Shown here piece by piece: positions 26,440-34,962 of a DNA stretch of 63,043 nt. The stretch is from Gemmatimonadaceae bacterium. Its GTDB lineage: Bacteria > Gemmatimonadota > Gemmatimonadetes > Gemmatimonadales > Gemmatimonadaceae. Below the pieces are notes generated by a model. That model did no database searches, was not told the origin of the DNA, and was given only the letters and a program-made list of their open reading frames with translations. The first letter of the stretch is position 1, and each line of letters begins with the position of its first letter. The stretch covers positions 1-63,043 of the forward strand of contig JABFYH010000040.1 in the NCBI GenBank assembly GCA_013361335.1, given 5' to 3'. A program made the translations under genes and the position numbers.

Positions 26440-27137
26440 TCGGTCCCCCAGCGCAGCCGGTAGAGCGTGATCGTCTGTCGGATGTCACCCTCCGCATACG
26501 CGTGCGCCGCTGAACCGCTGACCACCAGACCGCGCGCCTGGCATTCCTTCAGGAAGTCCGCGCAGGCGATCCGCCCCGGATCCGCCACGATCGCTTCGCC
26601 GCCGCGCCGGAGCGTCCCGGCGATGGCGCCGGCGACCAGTGCCGCGTAGCGTGGCTCGTACAGCACGTCCGAGGTCAGCACGACGTCGAATCTGCCGAGG
26701 TCCTCCGGCAGCGCCGTCCAGTCGACCATGCGCGTCGCGATGGTCCTCCCGGTCGACTCGGCGACGTTCAGCGTGGCGAAGAGCAGCGCGTCGTCGTAAT
26801 AGTCGGTCGCCGTCACCAGCGCGCCGGCGAGCGTCGCCCCCACCGCGACGAGTCCGAGCCCGCATCCCAGCTCGAGCACGCGCAGGCCGGCCACCCGCAT
26901 CTCACGTACCTCGCGCGCGAGGATCTGCGCGGAGGGCCAGAGATCCGCCCAATACGGCAGCCGCTCGTCCTTCACGTAGTCGTCTTCGCTGATCAGCTCA
27001 TCGGCGTTGGCGGGACTCAGCAGCTCGATGTCCCGGCCGCCAAGCTGCAGAACGCGCCGCGTGGTGCGGAAGCGACGCTCGAGGTCGGCGCGCAACGCCT
27101 CGACGTCGACAGGCTGAGGCTTCACGACGTGCGTCAT
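26436..27137 (-). CDS. Class I SAM-dependent methyltransferase
   Basis: 233 residues. The SAM-binding motif I is [19 protein letters not shown], with [16 protein letters not shown] after it and [15 protein letters not shown] as motif IV. The preceding [18 protein letters not shown] is typical of the METTL21/nicotinamide-methyltransferase-like group, which often methylate protein lysines. Substrate unknown. It is convergent with the EtfD-like gene; the two stops share the palindrome CTAG at 26436-26439. Its start overlaps the moeA stop by 4 bases. Confidence 0.82.
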   Translation of the reverse strand: MTHVVKPQPVDVEALRADLERRFRTTRRVLQLGGRDIELLSPANADELISEDDYVKDERLPYWADLWPSAQILAREVREMRVAGLRVLELGCGLGLVAVGATLAGALVTATDYYDDALLFATLNVAESTGRTIATRMVDWTALPEDLGRFDVVLTSDVLYEPRYAALVAGAIAGTLRRGGEAIVADPGRIACADFLKECQARGLVVSGSAAHAYAEGDIRQTITLYRLRWGTD

Positions 27138-28402
27138 CCGGGAAAGCGGACGCTCCCCTTCAGGTCACCGTCCAACATCACCGCCGAGGCCAGCGTCCCC
27201 GCGGCGTAGCTCGCGCGGTCACCGGGCAGCACGAGCAGGCCATCCGCCAGCGCCATCGACGTCAGCATCCCCGAGCTCTGCGCACCGGTCAGCGTCGCCA
27301 CGAGACGCCCATCCTCCTCTACGGCGAACACGGCGCGAAGATAGTGGGTGAGCGGCGCCGCGAGCTCCACGTTCTGGCCGAGCACGACCTGCACGGTCGG
27401 CCGGTGCGGGCAGCGGTGACCGGCGAGGACGCGGAGCAGCGGCCGCGCGAACAGCTCGAAGGTCACGAGCGCCGACACCGGGTTCCCCGGAAGGCCGAGC
27501 CACGGCACGCTGAACAGCCGACCGAACCCGAGCGGCGCGCCTGGTCGCATGCGCACCCGCCAGAGCGACAGCTCCCCGCCGAGCGTGCCGACCACTGCGC
27601 GAGTATAGTCGAAGTCGCCGACCGACACCCCGCCTGACGTGAGCACCATGTCGCAACCGTCGGCCCTCCGCAGACAGTGCGCGAGCGCGCCGGGATCGTC
27701 GGGGGCGATGCCAAGGGGCACGGGCTCGCCTCCCGCCGCCTCGACGGCGGCGGCGAGCGAATAGCTGTTCGACGACACGATCCGCTCGCCGGCCTGCACC
27801 TCGGCGAACCGCTCGAGGGGAACCAGCTCGTCGCCGGTAGCCAGCACGGCCACACGCGGCCGCCGGTGCACGAAAGGCGCGGCACACCCGACGGAGGACA
27901 GCACGCCCACGTGTGCGGCCGCGATCGCCGTGCCCGCCGTGAGGACGACGCTGTCGGCACGAATGTCTTCTCCTCGCGCCCTCACGTTGCGGCCCGCGTC
28001 GCGGTCGTCGCGCACCATCACCGTCCCCGGGTCGGCGCCGCCGTCGGTGTCCTCGACGCGCACCACCGAGTCCGCACCCGGCGGCACCGGCGCGCCGGTC
28101 ATGATGCGCGTCGCCTCACCCGGTCCGACGTCGCGCGTGCCGCGCCGCCCTGCCGCGATCGTCTCCACCACCCGCAGTCGCACCGGGCGCTCGGCGGATG
28201 CGCCGGCTACGTCGGCGCCGCGAAGCGCGAAGCCGTCCATGCTCGCGTTGTTCCACGGCGGCAGCGTGATCGTCGAGACCACGTCTCGAGCGAGCACGCG
28301 GCCGAGCGCACGCTCCAGCGTCACCTCCTCTCCCGGCAGCGGCTCGACGCCGGCGAGCATGTGCCGGCTCGCGTCGGCGACGCCGAGTCGCGTGACGGTC
28401 AC
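27134..28402 (-). CDS. moeA: Molybdopterin molybdenumtransferase MoeA
   Basis: 422 residues from a GTG that overlaps the dacB stop (TAGTG). MoeA inserts molybdate into adenylylated molybdopterin. Conserved parts: LPPWNNASMDGFAL, ATRIMTGAPVPPGADSVVRVED, VAVLATGDELVP, MVLTSGGVSVGDFDYT, and WLGLPGNPVSALVTFELF. A longer reading frame exists upstream but would lie inside dacB, so the GTG is preferred. It shares the strand with mobA and fdhE but is separated from them by dacB. Confidence 0.92.
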   Translation of the reverse strand: MTVTRLGVADASRHMLAGVEPLPGEEVTLERALGRVLARDVVSTITLPPWNNASMDGFALRGADVAGASAERPVRLRVVETIAAGRRGTRDVGPGEATRIMTGAPVPPGADSVVRVEDTDGGADPGTVMVRDDRDAGRNVRARGEDIRADSVVLTAGTAIAAAHVGVLSSVGCAAPFVHRRPRVAVLATGDELVPLERFAEVQAGERIVSSNSYSLAAAVEAAGGEPVPLGIAPDDPGALAHCLRRADGCDMVLTSGGVSVGDFDYTRAVVGTLGGELSLWRVRMRPGAPLGFGRLFSVPWLGLPGNPVSALVTFELFARPLLRVLAGHRCPHRPTVQVVLGQNVELAAPLTHYLRAVFAVEEDGRLVATLTGAQSSGMLTSMALADGLLVLPGDRASYAAGTLASAVMLDGDLKGSVRFPG

Positions 28403-29919
28403 TACCGGTCCAGCCGGAGTCCGGCGAGCCACGCGCCGAGCGCGTCGGTCACCTGATCGACGCGCCGCGTCGGCACCGTGTAGTTGTTGGCGAGCGCGCT
28501 GAAGAGCAGCATCCGACCATCGGCGGTCGTGACGTAGCCGGAGAGTGAACGAGCCTTGTCCAGCGTCCCCGTCTTGGCGTGGAGGTTTCCCTCGGCCGGT
28601 GTGCCCTTCATGCGATTGCGGATCGTGCCGTCGACGCCGGCGATCGGCAGCGCGTCGTAGAAGAGCCGGAAGTCCGGAGACCGGCGCATCACGTCGAGCA
28701 CCGTGACGATGGTCCGCGGCGACACGTAGTCGTGCCGTGAGAGCCCACTCCCGTCGCGCACGACGAAGCCGTCGGGCGGCGCGCCCCACGCGAGCAGCTG
28801 GCGGCTCACGACCTGCTGCGCGCTGTCGGCCGTGCCCACGCCGGTCTTCGCGAGCGCGAGCGACTTGAAGAGGATCTCGCCGATCTGGTTCTGCGACGGC
28901 TTCTCGAACAGCGGCATGATGTCGCGCAGCGTCGGCGACCACATCCCGGCGAGCGAGTCGAGGCGCGCCGTGGTGTCCGATGGGGCCTCGTCGACGATGA
29001 TGCCCTGCGCGCGGAACGCCTCCCGCATCGCGGCGACGTAGGCGCCGCTCTGATCGCGGAAGGCGATCTCCTCGACCACGCTATCGCCGGCGGCGATCGT
29101 GCCGGCGACGAGCACGCCCGTGTGCGACGAGTCCTGTCCGACGGTGATCCTCGGCCGTGCCGCGAGGGAATCGGCGGCCGACGCGCCCGCGGGGGCACGG
29201 GCGACCGTCCGCGCGCGGACGATCAACGTCGGGTAGGTCGTCGCCGGCCGGGTGACGGCGCGGACGGAGTCGCCGGCCTTCGCGCCGCCGTACACGACGA
29301 CCTCGCTGAAGCCCTCGTTGAAGTACAGCGCGTCGACTCCGGCCGAATACGCCGCGTCGAGGTCGTCGAACGACCACCCGAATCCCAGCGGGGAATCGGT
29401 GAAGGGCGACGCCGCCGCCACGATGCGGCCCCTGATCCGCGTGATGCCGCGCGCGCGGAGCGAATCGCCGAGCGCACGCAGCGGAGCGAGAGCGTCGCCC
29501 GCGTGTGCGTGCGCGCTGACGGTCGGATCGCCCTGCCCGCGCACGACGAGATCGCCCTCGAGCACACCCTCGCGCACCGCACCGCGTGCCCAGAGCGTGG
29601 TGGGCCACCGATAGTCGGGGCCGAGCTGCGTCAGCGCGGTGGAGCCGGTGAGCAGCTTCTGGTTGGACGCGGGCATGAACAGCTTGTCCGCGTTGTGTGA
29701 GTACAGCGTCTCCCCGCGCCCCGGATCCACGATGAGGATCCCCCAGTGCATGCTGCGGAACTCTGGAGCGCTGATGAGCGAGTCGACCAGACGGCGCAAC
29801 GCGGCTCGACTGTCTGCCGGCGCGCCCGGGGTGGCGGTGGTCGCGACCGGTGCGAGCGATGCGCAGCCGGCCAGCGAAGTGAGCACTGCGAGACGAAGCA
29901 GCGGAAGAGAGCGGTGCAT
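28402..29919 (-). CDS. dacB: D-alanyl-D-alanine carboxypeptidase/endopeptidase (PBP4 type)
   Basis: 505-residue S13 penicillin-binding protein that trims peptidoglycan peptides in the periplasm. The lipoprotein signal ends LTSLAGC (Cys19). The catalytic tetrad SNQK has Ser85 and Lys88, the second motif is SGL in RDGSGLSRHDYVSP, and the third is HAKTGTL. Between the first two lies the large insert typical of PBP4. It sits between mobA and moeA, an unexpected place, and the moeA start overlaps its stop. Confidence 0.9.
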   Translation of the reverse strand: MHRSLPLLRLAVLTSLAGCASLAPVATTATPGAPADSRAALRRLVDSLISAPEFRSMHWGILIVDPGRGETLYSHNADKLFMPASNQKLLTGSTALTQLGPDYRWPTTLWARGAVREGVLEGDLVVRGQGDPTVSAHAHAGDALAPLRALGDSLRARGITRIRGRIVAAASPFTDSPLGFGWSFDDLDAAYSAGVDALYFNEGFSEVVVYGGAKAGDSVRAVTRPATTYPTLIVRARTVARAPAGASAADSLAARPRITVGQDSSHTGVLVAGTIAAGDSVVEEIAFRDQSGAYVAAMREAFRAQGIIVDEAPSDTTARLDSLAGMWSPTLRDIMPLFEKPSQNQIGEILFKSLALAKTGVGTADSAQQVVSRQLLAWGAPPDGFVVRDGSGLSRHDYVSPRTIVTVLDVMRRSPDFRLFYDALPIAGVDGTIRNRMKGTPAEGNLHAKTGTLDKARSLSGYVTTADGRMLLFSALANNYTVPTRRVDQVTDALGAWLAGLRLDR

Positions 29920-29987
29920 GGCAGCCGGCGGAAAGGAGTGCGCGCGAGAGCGGGAAAGATGGGTACCGCGCGCGCCCGGGTCGAGCG

Positions 29988-30608
29988 TCAGCCGGCAGAT
30001 GGATCGACGGTGCCGCCCAGCGCGGCCAGCGCGTCGCGCGTGTCGACGCTCGTGAACAGTCGCGTCGGCGAGCCGAAGCGGGCGAGCGCGCCCTCGCCGA
30101 GCACCTCAGCGCCTGGCAGGGTCTCGAGCATCGCGGCGGCTCGCCGCTCGCCCCGCTCGAGCAGGGCGAGGCAGGGGGCCAGCGCTTCGGGCCCGTACCA
30201 GGCGCACAGCGGCTCGGGCTGCCGTGCGGCGCCGTGCACCGGCACGACGGCGCTCGCCCCCCGTTCACCCCGGCGGCGTAGCTCGGCGAGCAGCTCGGCC
30301 GTCACGTACGGCATGTCCCAGGCGACGACGAGCACGGAAGCGCCGGCCGCGGCGGTGAGCGCGGTCGCGAGCCCGGCCAGCGGTCCGACGTCGCGCACCT
30401 CGTCGGCGACGATGCGCAGCCCCGGGAACCAGGCCGCCGCCCGTGGGTCGTTGGCGACGACGAGCTGGCTCGTCGTGGCGCCCCTCAGGGCGGCGAGAGC
30501 GAGATCGGCGATCCGGACGCCGCCCAGCCGCGCGAGCCCTTTGGGGTGTCCCCCAAAACGACGCGCGGCGCCCCCCGCCAGGAGGACGCCGACGCACGAC
30601 GAGCTCAC
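29988..30608 (-). CDS. mobA: Molybdenum cofactor guanylyltransferase
   Basis: 206 residues. VGVLLAGGAARRFGGHPKGL is the GTP-binding loop of MobA, with VADEVRDVGPLAGLATAL and VVAWDMPYV as further signatures. It adds GMP to the cofactor for DMSO-reductase-type enzymes such as formate dehydrogenase, which fits the adjacent fdhE. The start is taken as the GTG 12 bases after the fdhE stop, because the loop must lie near the N-terminus and no ATG fits. The second Arg-Phe-Gly replaces the more common Arg-Met-Gly. Confidence 0.85.
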   Translation of the reverse strand: MSSSCVGVLLAGGAARRFGGHPKGLARLGGVRIADLALAALRGATTSQLVVANDPRAAAWFPGLRIVADEVRDVGPLAGLATALTAAAGASVLVVAWDMPYVTAELLAELRRRGERGASAVVPVHGAARQPEPLCAWYGPEALAPCLALLERGERRAAAMLETLPGAEVLGEGALARFGSPTRLFTSVDTRDALAALGGTVDPSAG

Positions 30609-30619
30609 CGCCCGATCGG

Positions 30620-31384
30620 TCAGATCCGCAGCCCGCGCTGCTCGGCCGCGAGATCCAGCTCCGTCGTCAGGGCGCGCTCCACGATGAACGACTCCACCCC
30701 GCGGCGCGGACGCTCCTTGAGAAAGCGTCCGCAGGCGTTGCACATCACGAGGTCGTAGTCGAGCTCCGGGTTGCCGATGCGTGCGATCGCCGGAGAATCG
30801 TCGGTGTCGCAGCCCAGGCAGCCGTCGCGTCGGGCGCTCCACTGCGAATCGCAGCGGGCACACACGAGGATGCGCTGGGTGCCGCGCTCCACGAGCGCGA
30901 TGTCCGGCGAGCCGCCGCAGCATGGGCACGCGGTGCGCGTCCAGGCCTTCCACGTCGCCGCCGGACCGACGCGCGCGCTCGCCGCGCGGAGCAGCGCGTT
31001 GCCGACGACGATCGCCGCCTGGCGGGCGACGCGCCGGCGCGGATCGCGCGGCGTCCGATCTCCGGTGAACCACCCGCTCACCAGATCGTCCACGTCGAGG
31101 TCGCCGTCGAGCAGGGCCCGGCGGTCGTCGTTCGAGATGAACCCCGACACCTCGAAGGCGTCGACGACGCGGGCGAAGCGTGGGCGCAGGTCGCCGCACG
31201 ACCGAAGCACGCGGAGGGCGTCGTAGCCGATCTGGCCGTTGCGGATTCGTCGTTGCGCCTCGTCGGCATCGACGGCGGGGACACAGTCGGCGAGCAGCTC
31301 GGCGTGAACGTGCAGCACCGGCGCGAACTGCTCGGCGAGCGTCGTACGGACAGTGGTGGGGCGGGCGGGTGACGCGGTCGGCAA
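30620..31384 (-). CDS. fdhE: Formate dehydrogenase accessory protein FdhE
   Basis: 254 residues. Four Cys pairs of the FdhE rubredoxin-like fold are present: CPCCGGSP, VCARCDSQW, CLGC and MCNACGRFLK. FdhE helps maturation of respiratory formate dehydrogenases. Together with mobA it suggests a molybdenum or tungsten formate dehydrogenase elsewhere, since none is in this window. Its own stop is followed closely by mobA, indicating one transcript. Confidence 0.88.
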   Translation of the reverse strand: MPTASPARPTTVRTTLAEQFAPVLHVHAELLADCVPAVDADEAQRRIRNGQIGYDALRVLRSCGDLRPRFARVVDAFEVSGFISNDDRRALLDGDLDVDDLVSGWFTGDRTPRDPRRRVARQAAIVVGNALLRAASARVGPAATWKAWTRTACPCCGGSPDIALVERGTQRILVCARCDSQWSARRDGCLGCDTDDSPAIARIGNPELDYDLVMCNACGRFLKERPRRGVESFIVERALTTELDLAAEQRGLRI

Positions 31385-31410
31385 GGCTCCTCCAGAGGCG
31401 CGGGTACGTG

Positions 31411-31427
31411 GCGGGCCCTCTGCCCGC
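31411..31427 (-). other. Small hairpin between queD and fdhE
   Basis: GCGGGC pairs with GCCCGC across the 5-base loop CCTCT in the 98-base gap. No T-run follows; it may be a weak terminator or an attenuating hairpin. Confidence 0.22.
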
Positions 31428-31482
31428 GGTGCTCCGCGCCGCCTCTAGCACGACCGAGGTCGGTGAAGGTCACTCGCCGGCC

Positions 31483-31902
31483 TCAGCCGGGCTCGTACGT
31501 CGCGCTGAGCGTGGAATCCTCCGCGACCGTCACCCGCGTGACTCGTGCCGCGTTGCCAAGCGCACCCTGCACGCGCTCGGCGATGAAGCGCGCGAGATTC
31601 TCCCCCGTCGGCACCAGGCGTCCGTCGGCGAACTCGGGCACGTCGAGGTTGATGTTCGCGTGGTCGAGCCGAGCGCGCACCTCGCGCTGCAGCACGTCGT
31701 CGAGGACGCCGAGGTCGGCGACGAAGCCGGTCACCGGATCGACCGTGCCGGTGACCGTGACGTCGCAGACATAGCTGTGTCCATGGTAGTTCGGCCGCGC
31801 GCACAGCCCGAAGGTGGCCGCGTTGCGCTCCTCGCTCCACTCGGCGATGCGATAGCGGTGCGCCGCCGCGAAGGCGACGCGACGGGTGAGGAAGGTGGGC
31901 AT
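31483..31902 (-). CDS. queD: 6-carboxytetrahydropterin/6-pyruvoyl-tetrahydropterin synthase family
   Basis: 139 residues. Zinc ligands are visible in FAAAHRY and NYHGHSY, the catalytic Cys in FGLCARPNYHGH, the catalytic His in LDHANIN, and the Glu in PTGENLARFI. QueD makes carboxytetrahydropterin for queuosine. Human-type PTPS activity is an alternative, but no other pterin or queuosine gene is present here. A heptamer array sits 14 bases before its ATG and no ribosome site is visible. Confidence 0.83.
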   Translation of the reverse strand: MPTFLTRRVAFAAAHRYRIAEWSEERNAATFGLCARPNYHGHSYVCDVTVTGTVDPVTGFVADLGVLDDVLQREVRARLDHANINLDVPEFADGRLVPTGENLARFIAERVQGALGNAARVTRVTVAEDSTLSATYEPG

Positions 31903-31915
31903 CGAGAAAAGTTAA

Positions 31916-32036
31916 CCGTGATCCGTGATCCGTGATCCGTGAACCGTGATCCGTGACGACGAGGGGCACACCGGACTCGCTCCGATGTGCCCCTCACGTC
32001 CCTCGCCGCCCTTACGGTTCACCGTTCACGGTTCAC
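31916..32036. repeat. Full composite repeat element: 6 heptamers, hairpin, 3 inverted heptamers
   Basis: Six CCGTGAW units (31916-31957), a hairpin with 15-base arms (31961-31975 and 31981-31995, one mismatch), and three inverted words related to ACGGTTC (32014-32034), ending next to the stop of the BON-domain gene. The same plan is repeated at 58479-58600. Confidence 0.75.
31961..31995. terminator. 15-base hairpin core of repeat element
   Basis: GAGGGGCACACCGGA pairs with TCCGATGTGCCCCTC over the loop CTCGC. It could stop transcription coming from the BON gene before queD. A T-run is lacking. Confidence 0.5.
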
Positions 32037-32037
32037 G

Positions 32038-32556
32038 TCAGTGCGCTTCCCCCATCTCTTCGGGGCCGGCATCGCTGCCGCGATACCCCTCCGGCGTCGG
32101 TGACTCGGGCGGGTTCCAGCTCAACCCCTCGGAGATCGACCGCTGGAAGTCGGTCGTGCCGGCGAGGTCCTCGTCCGTCGATGCCGCCAGCGCGACCTCG
32201 TCGCTCTGCGGAACCGGAACGTCGCCGAGCAGCGTGCCGGCGCGCAGCTCCTCGTCAGCGAGGTGCTCGTCGATGTCGAGCGGGCTCTCGGCACGCCGCA
32301 GCGGATCGACGACCAGGTCGTTCGTGTAGTCGACGAGCCCCAGCACGTCGGTGAGCACGTGCTCCGCCACGCGCCGCTCGCCGTCGGTGCCGACCCGGCC
32401 GGCCAGCACGACGTTCCCGTCCTGGACCCGCACCGTGATGTCGTCGATGTCGAGCGCCGTATGCTCGGCGAGCCGCTCCCGTACCAGATCGCGCAGCTCG
32501 CGGTCATCCAGCTCGTCGATGTCGTCGATGTTTTCGTAGTCGCGCTCGCGTGCCAT
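32038..32556 (-). CDS. BON-domain protein
   Basis: 172 residues, very acidic. A single BON domain (LRDLVRERLAEHTALDIDDITVRVQDGNVVLAGRVGTDGERRVAEHVLTDVLGLVDYTNDLVV) lies at about 20-85; BON domains bind phospholipid or membranes. There is no signal peptide, and the C-terminal 85 residues are acidic and probably flexible. The domain call is firm, the role is unknown. Confidence 0.75.
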   Translation of the reverse strand: MARERDYENIDDIDELDDRELRDLVRERLAEHTALDIDDITVRVQDGNVVLAGRVGTDGERRVAEHVLTDVLGLVDYTNDLVVDPLRRAESPLDIDEHLADEELRAGTLLGDVPVPQSDEVALAASTDEDLAGTTDFQRSISEGLSWNPPESPTPEGYRGSDAGPEEMGEAH

Positions 32557-32601
32557 GATCGCCGCCGCCGTCGAGGGTGAATCGCCGGCGGCTCGGCCGG
32601 A

Positions 32602-33288
32602 TCAGCGCCCGAAGAGGTACGACACGCCCACCGTCAGCGCGGTGTGATGCGTGTAGAACGACCGGGGCGTGGGATCCGAGAGCACCGACGTGTTGTCGGA
32701 GGCCTTCCGATAGTACGAGTCCGGGTACGACACCTTGAACACGCGGTCGGTGACGTCGGCGCGCAGCTGCAGCCGTCCCCCGGGCACGAACTTCAGTCCG
32801 CCGCCGAAGGTGAATGCAAAGGGGGTGCCGAACGAGAACCCCGAGGAGTCGTCCTTGGCGCTGCTCGAGACCAGACCGAGTCCGCCACGGAGCTGCGGCA
32901 CGAGATGGTTCCAGCTCTTGCGGCCCGTGAGATCGAGCGCGAGCGCGACGTCCGCCGCATACACCGGCGCGCTCTCCGTCCCCAGACTTCTGGTGGCCAG
33001 CGGCTTCGCCGGGTCGAGCACGTTGCGCTCGGCGAAGAGTCGGGTGAAGTCCGCGCTCAGGGCGAGCGGGCCGGCGAGGTTGATCTCGTAGCGCAGGCCG
33101 GTCACCGCCGCGCTCCGCGGCTCCACCCCCGCGGGATCGTGGCGCGCCCGCGTGTAGCCGAACAGCCAGGTGAATTCCTGCTTGTGCTCGAGGTCCCGAT
33201 ACGGGCTGTGCGCGGGGTCGTGACCCACCTGCGCCGCCGCGGGACCAGCGGCCAGCAGTGCCACGACGCCGTACAGAAGTGCCTTCAC
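32602..33288 (-). CDS. Outer-membrane beta-barrel protein
   Basis: 228 residues with signal MKALLYGVVALLAAGPAAA. The mature protein alternates beta strands (LRYEINLAGPLALSADFTRLFAE, FAFTFGGGLKFVPGGRLQLRADVTDRVF) and ends ALTVGVSYLFGR, close to the aromatic-ended last strand of outer-membrane barrels. It sits 33 bases downstream of gpmI on the same strand. No specific transport or adhesion function is recognisable. Confidence 0.7.
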   Translation of the reverse strand: MKALLYGVVALLAAGPAAAQVGHDPAHSPYRDLEHKQEFTWLFGYTRARHDPAGVEPRSAAVTGLRYEINLAGPLALSADFTRLFAERNVLDPAKPLATRSLGTESAPVYAADVALALDLTGRKSWNHLVPQLRGGLGLVSSSAKDDSSGFSFGTPFAFTFGGGLKFVPGGRLQLRADVTDRVFKVSYPDSYYRKASDNTSVLSDPTPRSFYTHHTALTVGVSYLFGR

Positions 33289-33321
33289 GCGTTCACTCCG
33301 AATGAGCGGATGAAATGAGAA

Positions 33322-34875
33322 TCAGGCGAGACGCAGGTCGCGTCCCGTCATCTCGGCGGGCTGCTCGATGCCGAGCAGCCCGAGGATCGTCGGGCCGACG
33401 TCGCACAGCGCGCCGCCGGAGCGGAGCGCGTGCGCGCGGCCCTCGTCGACGACGAGGAAGGGAACCGGGTTCGTCGTGTGCGCGGTGTGGGGACCACCGG
33501 TCTCGGGATCGATCATCATCTCGCAGTTGCCATGATCGGCGGTGACGAGCAGCCGCGCGCCGACCTTCGTCGCCGCGTCGATCACGCGCGCCAGGCAGGC
33601 GTCGACCGTCTCCACCGCCTTCAACGTCGCCGGGATCGATCCCGTGTGTCCGACCATGTCGGCGTTCGCGTAGTTGCAGAGGATGAAGTCGTGCTCCCGC
33701 GCCGCGATCGCCCCGCAGAGGACCTCGGTGATGGCGTTGGCGCTCATCTCCGGCGCCAGATCGTACGTCGCCACCTTCTGGCTCGGCACGAGCCGGCGCT
33801 CTTCACCGGGAAAGGGCGCCTCGATCCCGCCGTTGAAGAAGTATGTCACATGCGCGTACTTCTCGGTTTCCGCCGTGCGCAGATTGGTCCGCCCCGCCGA
33901 CGACAGCACCTCGCCCACGATCCGCGCCATCGACTGCGGCGCGAAGGCGACCCGCACCCCCCAGTCGCCGAAGGCCTGGTCGTACAGCGTCATCGTCGCT
34001 ACCGTCACCCCCGGCCGCTGGCCCGCGGCGAACCCGGCGAAGTCGGGCTGCGCCAGCGCCCGCACGATCTGCCGCATCCGGTCCGAGCGATAGTTCACGC
34101 AGATCACGGCGTCGCCGTCGCGCATCGGCGCCACCGCCTTCCCCGCGGCGTCGACGATCGTCGTCGGCGTGATGAACTCGTCGGTCTCCCCCCGCTCGTA
34201 CGCCTCGCGCACCACCGCCACCGGATCGGTCGCGCTCGGCGGGGTGCCGAGCACCGCGGCGCGATACCACTTCTCGGTCCGGTCCCAGCGGTGGTCGCGG
34301 TCCATCCCGAAGTAGCGTCCGCCGACGCTGCCGATGACCGCGCGCCCGCGCGCCGAGGCCACGACCTGCTCCAGATATGCGAGCCCCGAGCGCGGCATGG
34401 TGTCGCGGCCGTCGAGCATCACCTGGATCGCCACCCGTGGCACGCCCTGCCGCTCCGCCAGGTCGAGCAGCGCGACGAGGTGCGTGTCGATGGCGTGCAC
34501 CCCGCCGGTGCCGATCAGCCCGACGAGATGCAGCGTGCCGCCGTTCTGCTTCACCGTCCGACAGGCGTCGACGAACACCGGGTTGGTGAAGAAGCTGCCG
34601 TCGGCGATCGACTGGGAGATGCGGACGAGATCCTGCTTCACCACCCGACCCGCGCCCAGGTTGAGATGCCCGACCTCGCTGTTGCCGATCTGGCCGCAGG
34701 GCAGGCCGACGGCCTCGCCCGACGCCTCGAGCAGGGTGCGCGGTGCGCGCGCCCACAGCCGGTCCCAGGTCGGCACCGTCGCCATCGCGATCGCGTTCCC
34801 CTCTCGTTCGGCACGGTAGCCCCAGCCGTCGAGGACCAGGAGCACGACGGGAGCGGAACGTGGAGCTGCGGCCAT
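33322..34875 (-). CDS. gpmI: 2,3-bisphosphoglycerate-independent phosphoglycerate mutase
   Basis: 517 residues, normal for GpmI. It interconverts 3- and 2-phosphoglycerate in glycolysis with two manganese ions. Seen: VVLLVLDGWGYR, the phospho-serine site QIGNSEVGHLNLGAG, VMLDGRDTMPRSG, CVNYRSDRMRQI, NYANADMVGHTG and VTADHGNCE. The ATG at 34875 begins just before the first strand; the open frame further upstream is not conserved-looking and overlaps the divergent gene. Confidence 0.94.
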   Translation of the reverse strand: MAAAPRSAPVVLLVLDGWGYRAEREGNAIAMATVPTWDRLWARAPRTLLEASGEAVGLPCGQIGNSEVGHLNLGAGRVVKQDLVRISQSIADGSFFTNPVFVDACRTVKQNGGTLHLVGLIGTGGVHAIDTHLVALLDLAERQGVPRVAIQVMLDGRDTMPRSGLAYLEQVVASARGRAVIGSVGGRYFGMDRDHRWDRTEKWYRAAVLGTPPSATDPVAVVREAYERGETDEFITPTTIVDAAGKAVAPMRDGDAVICVNYRSDRMRQIVRALAQPDFAGFAAGQRPGVTVATMTLYDQAFGDWGVRVAFAPQSMARIVGEVLSSAGRTNLRTAETEKYAHVTYFFNGGIEAPFPGEERRLVPSQKVATYDLAPEMSANAITEVLCGAIAAREHDFILCNYANADMVGHTGSIPATLKAVETVDACLARVIDAATKVGARLLVTADHGNCEMMIDPETGGPHTAHTTNPVPFLVVDEGRAHALRSGGALCDVGPTILGLLGIEQPAEMTGRDLRLA

Positions 34876-34962
34876 GGACAGTGAGGGGCTGACGGGCTTG
34901 CGCGCCCGCGCGCGGGCGAGAGCTTGGACGCGGGAAATGTAGCTCGCGACCCTCCTACCTGC

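Noticed and set aside
28403-28942. N-terminal extension of moeA
   Set aside because: The frame stays open but lies entirely inside dacB and lacks conserved sequence; the GTG at 28402 gives a normal-length MoeA.
31916-31957. Heptamer array as a CRISPR
   Set aside because: Units are 7 bases with no spacers and no cas genes are present.
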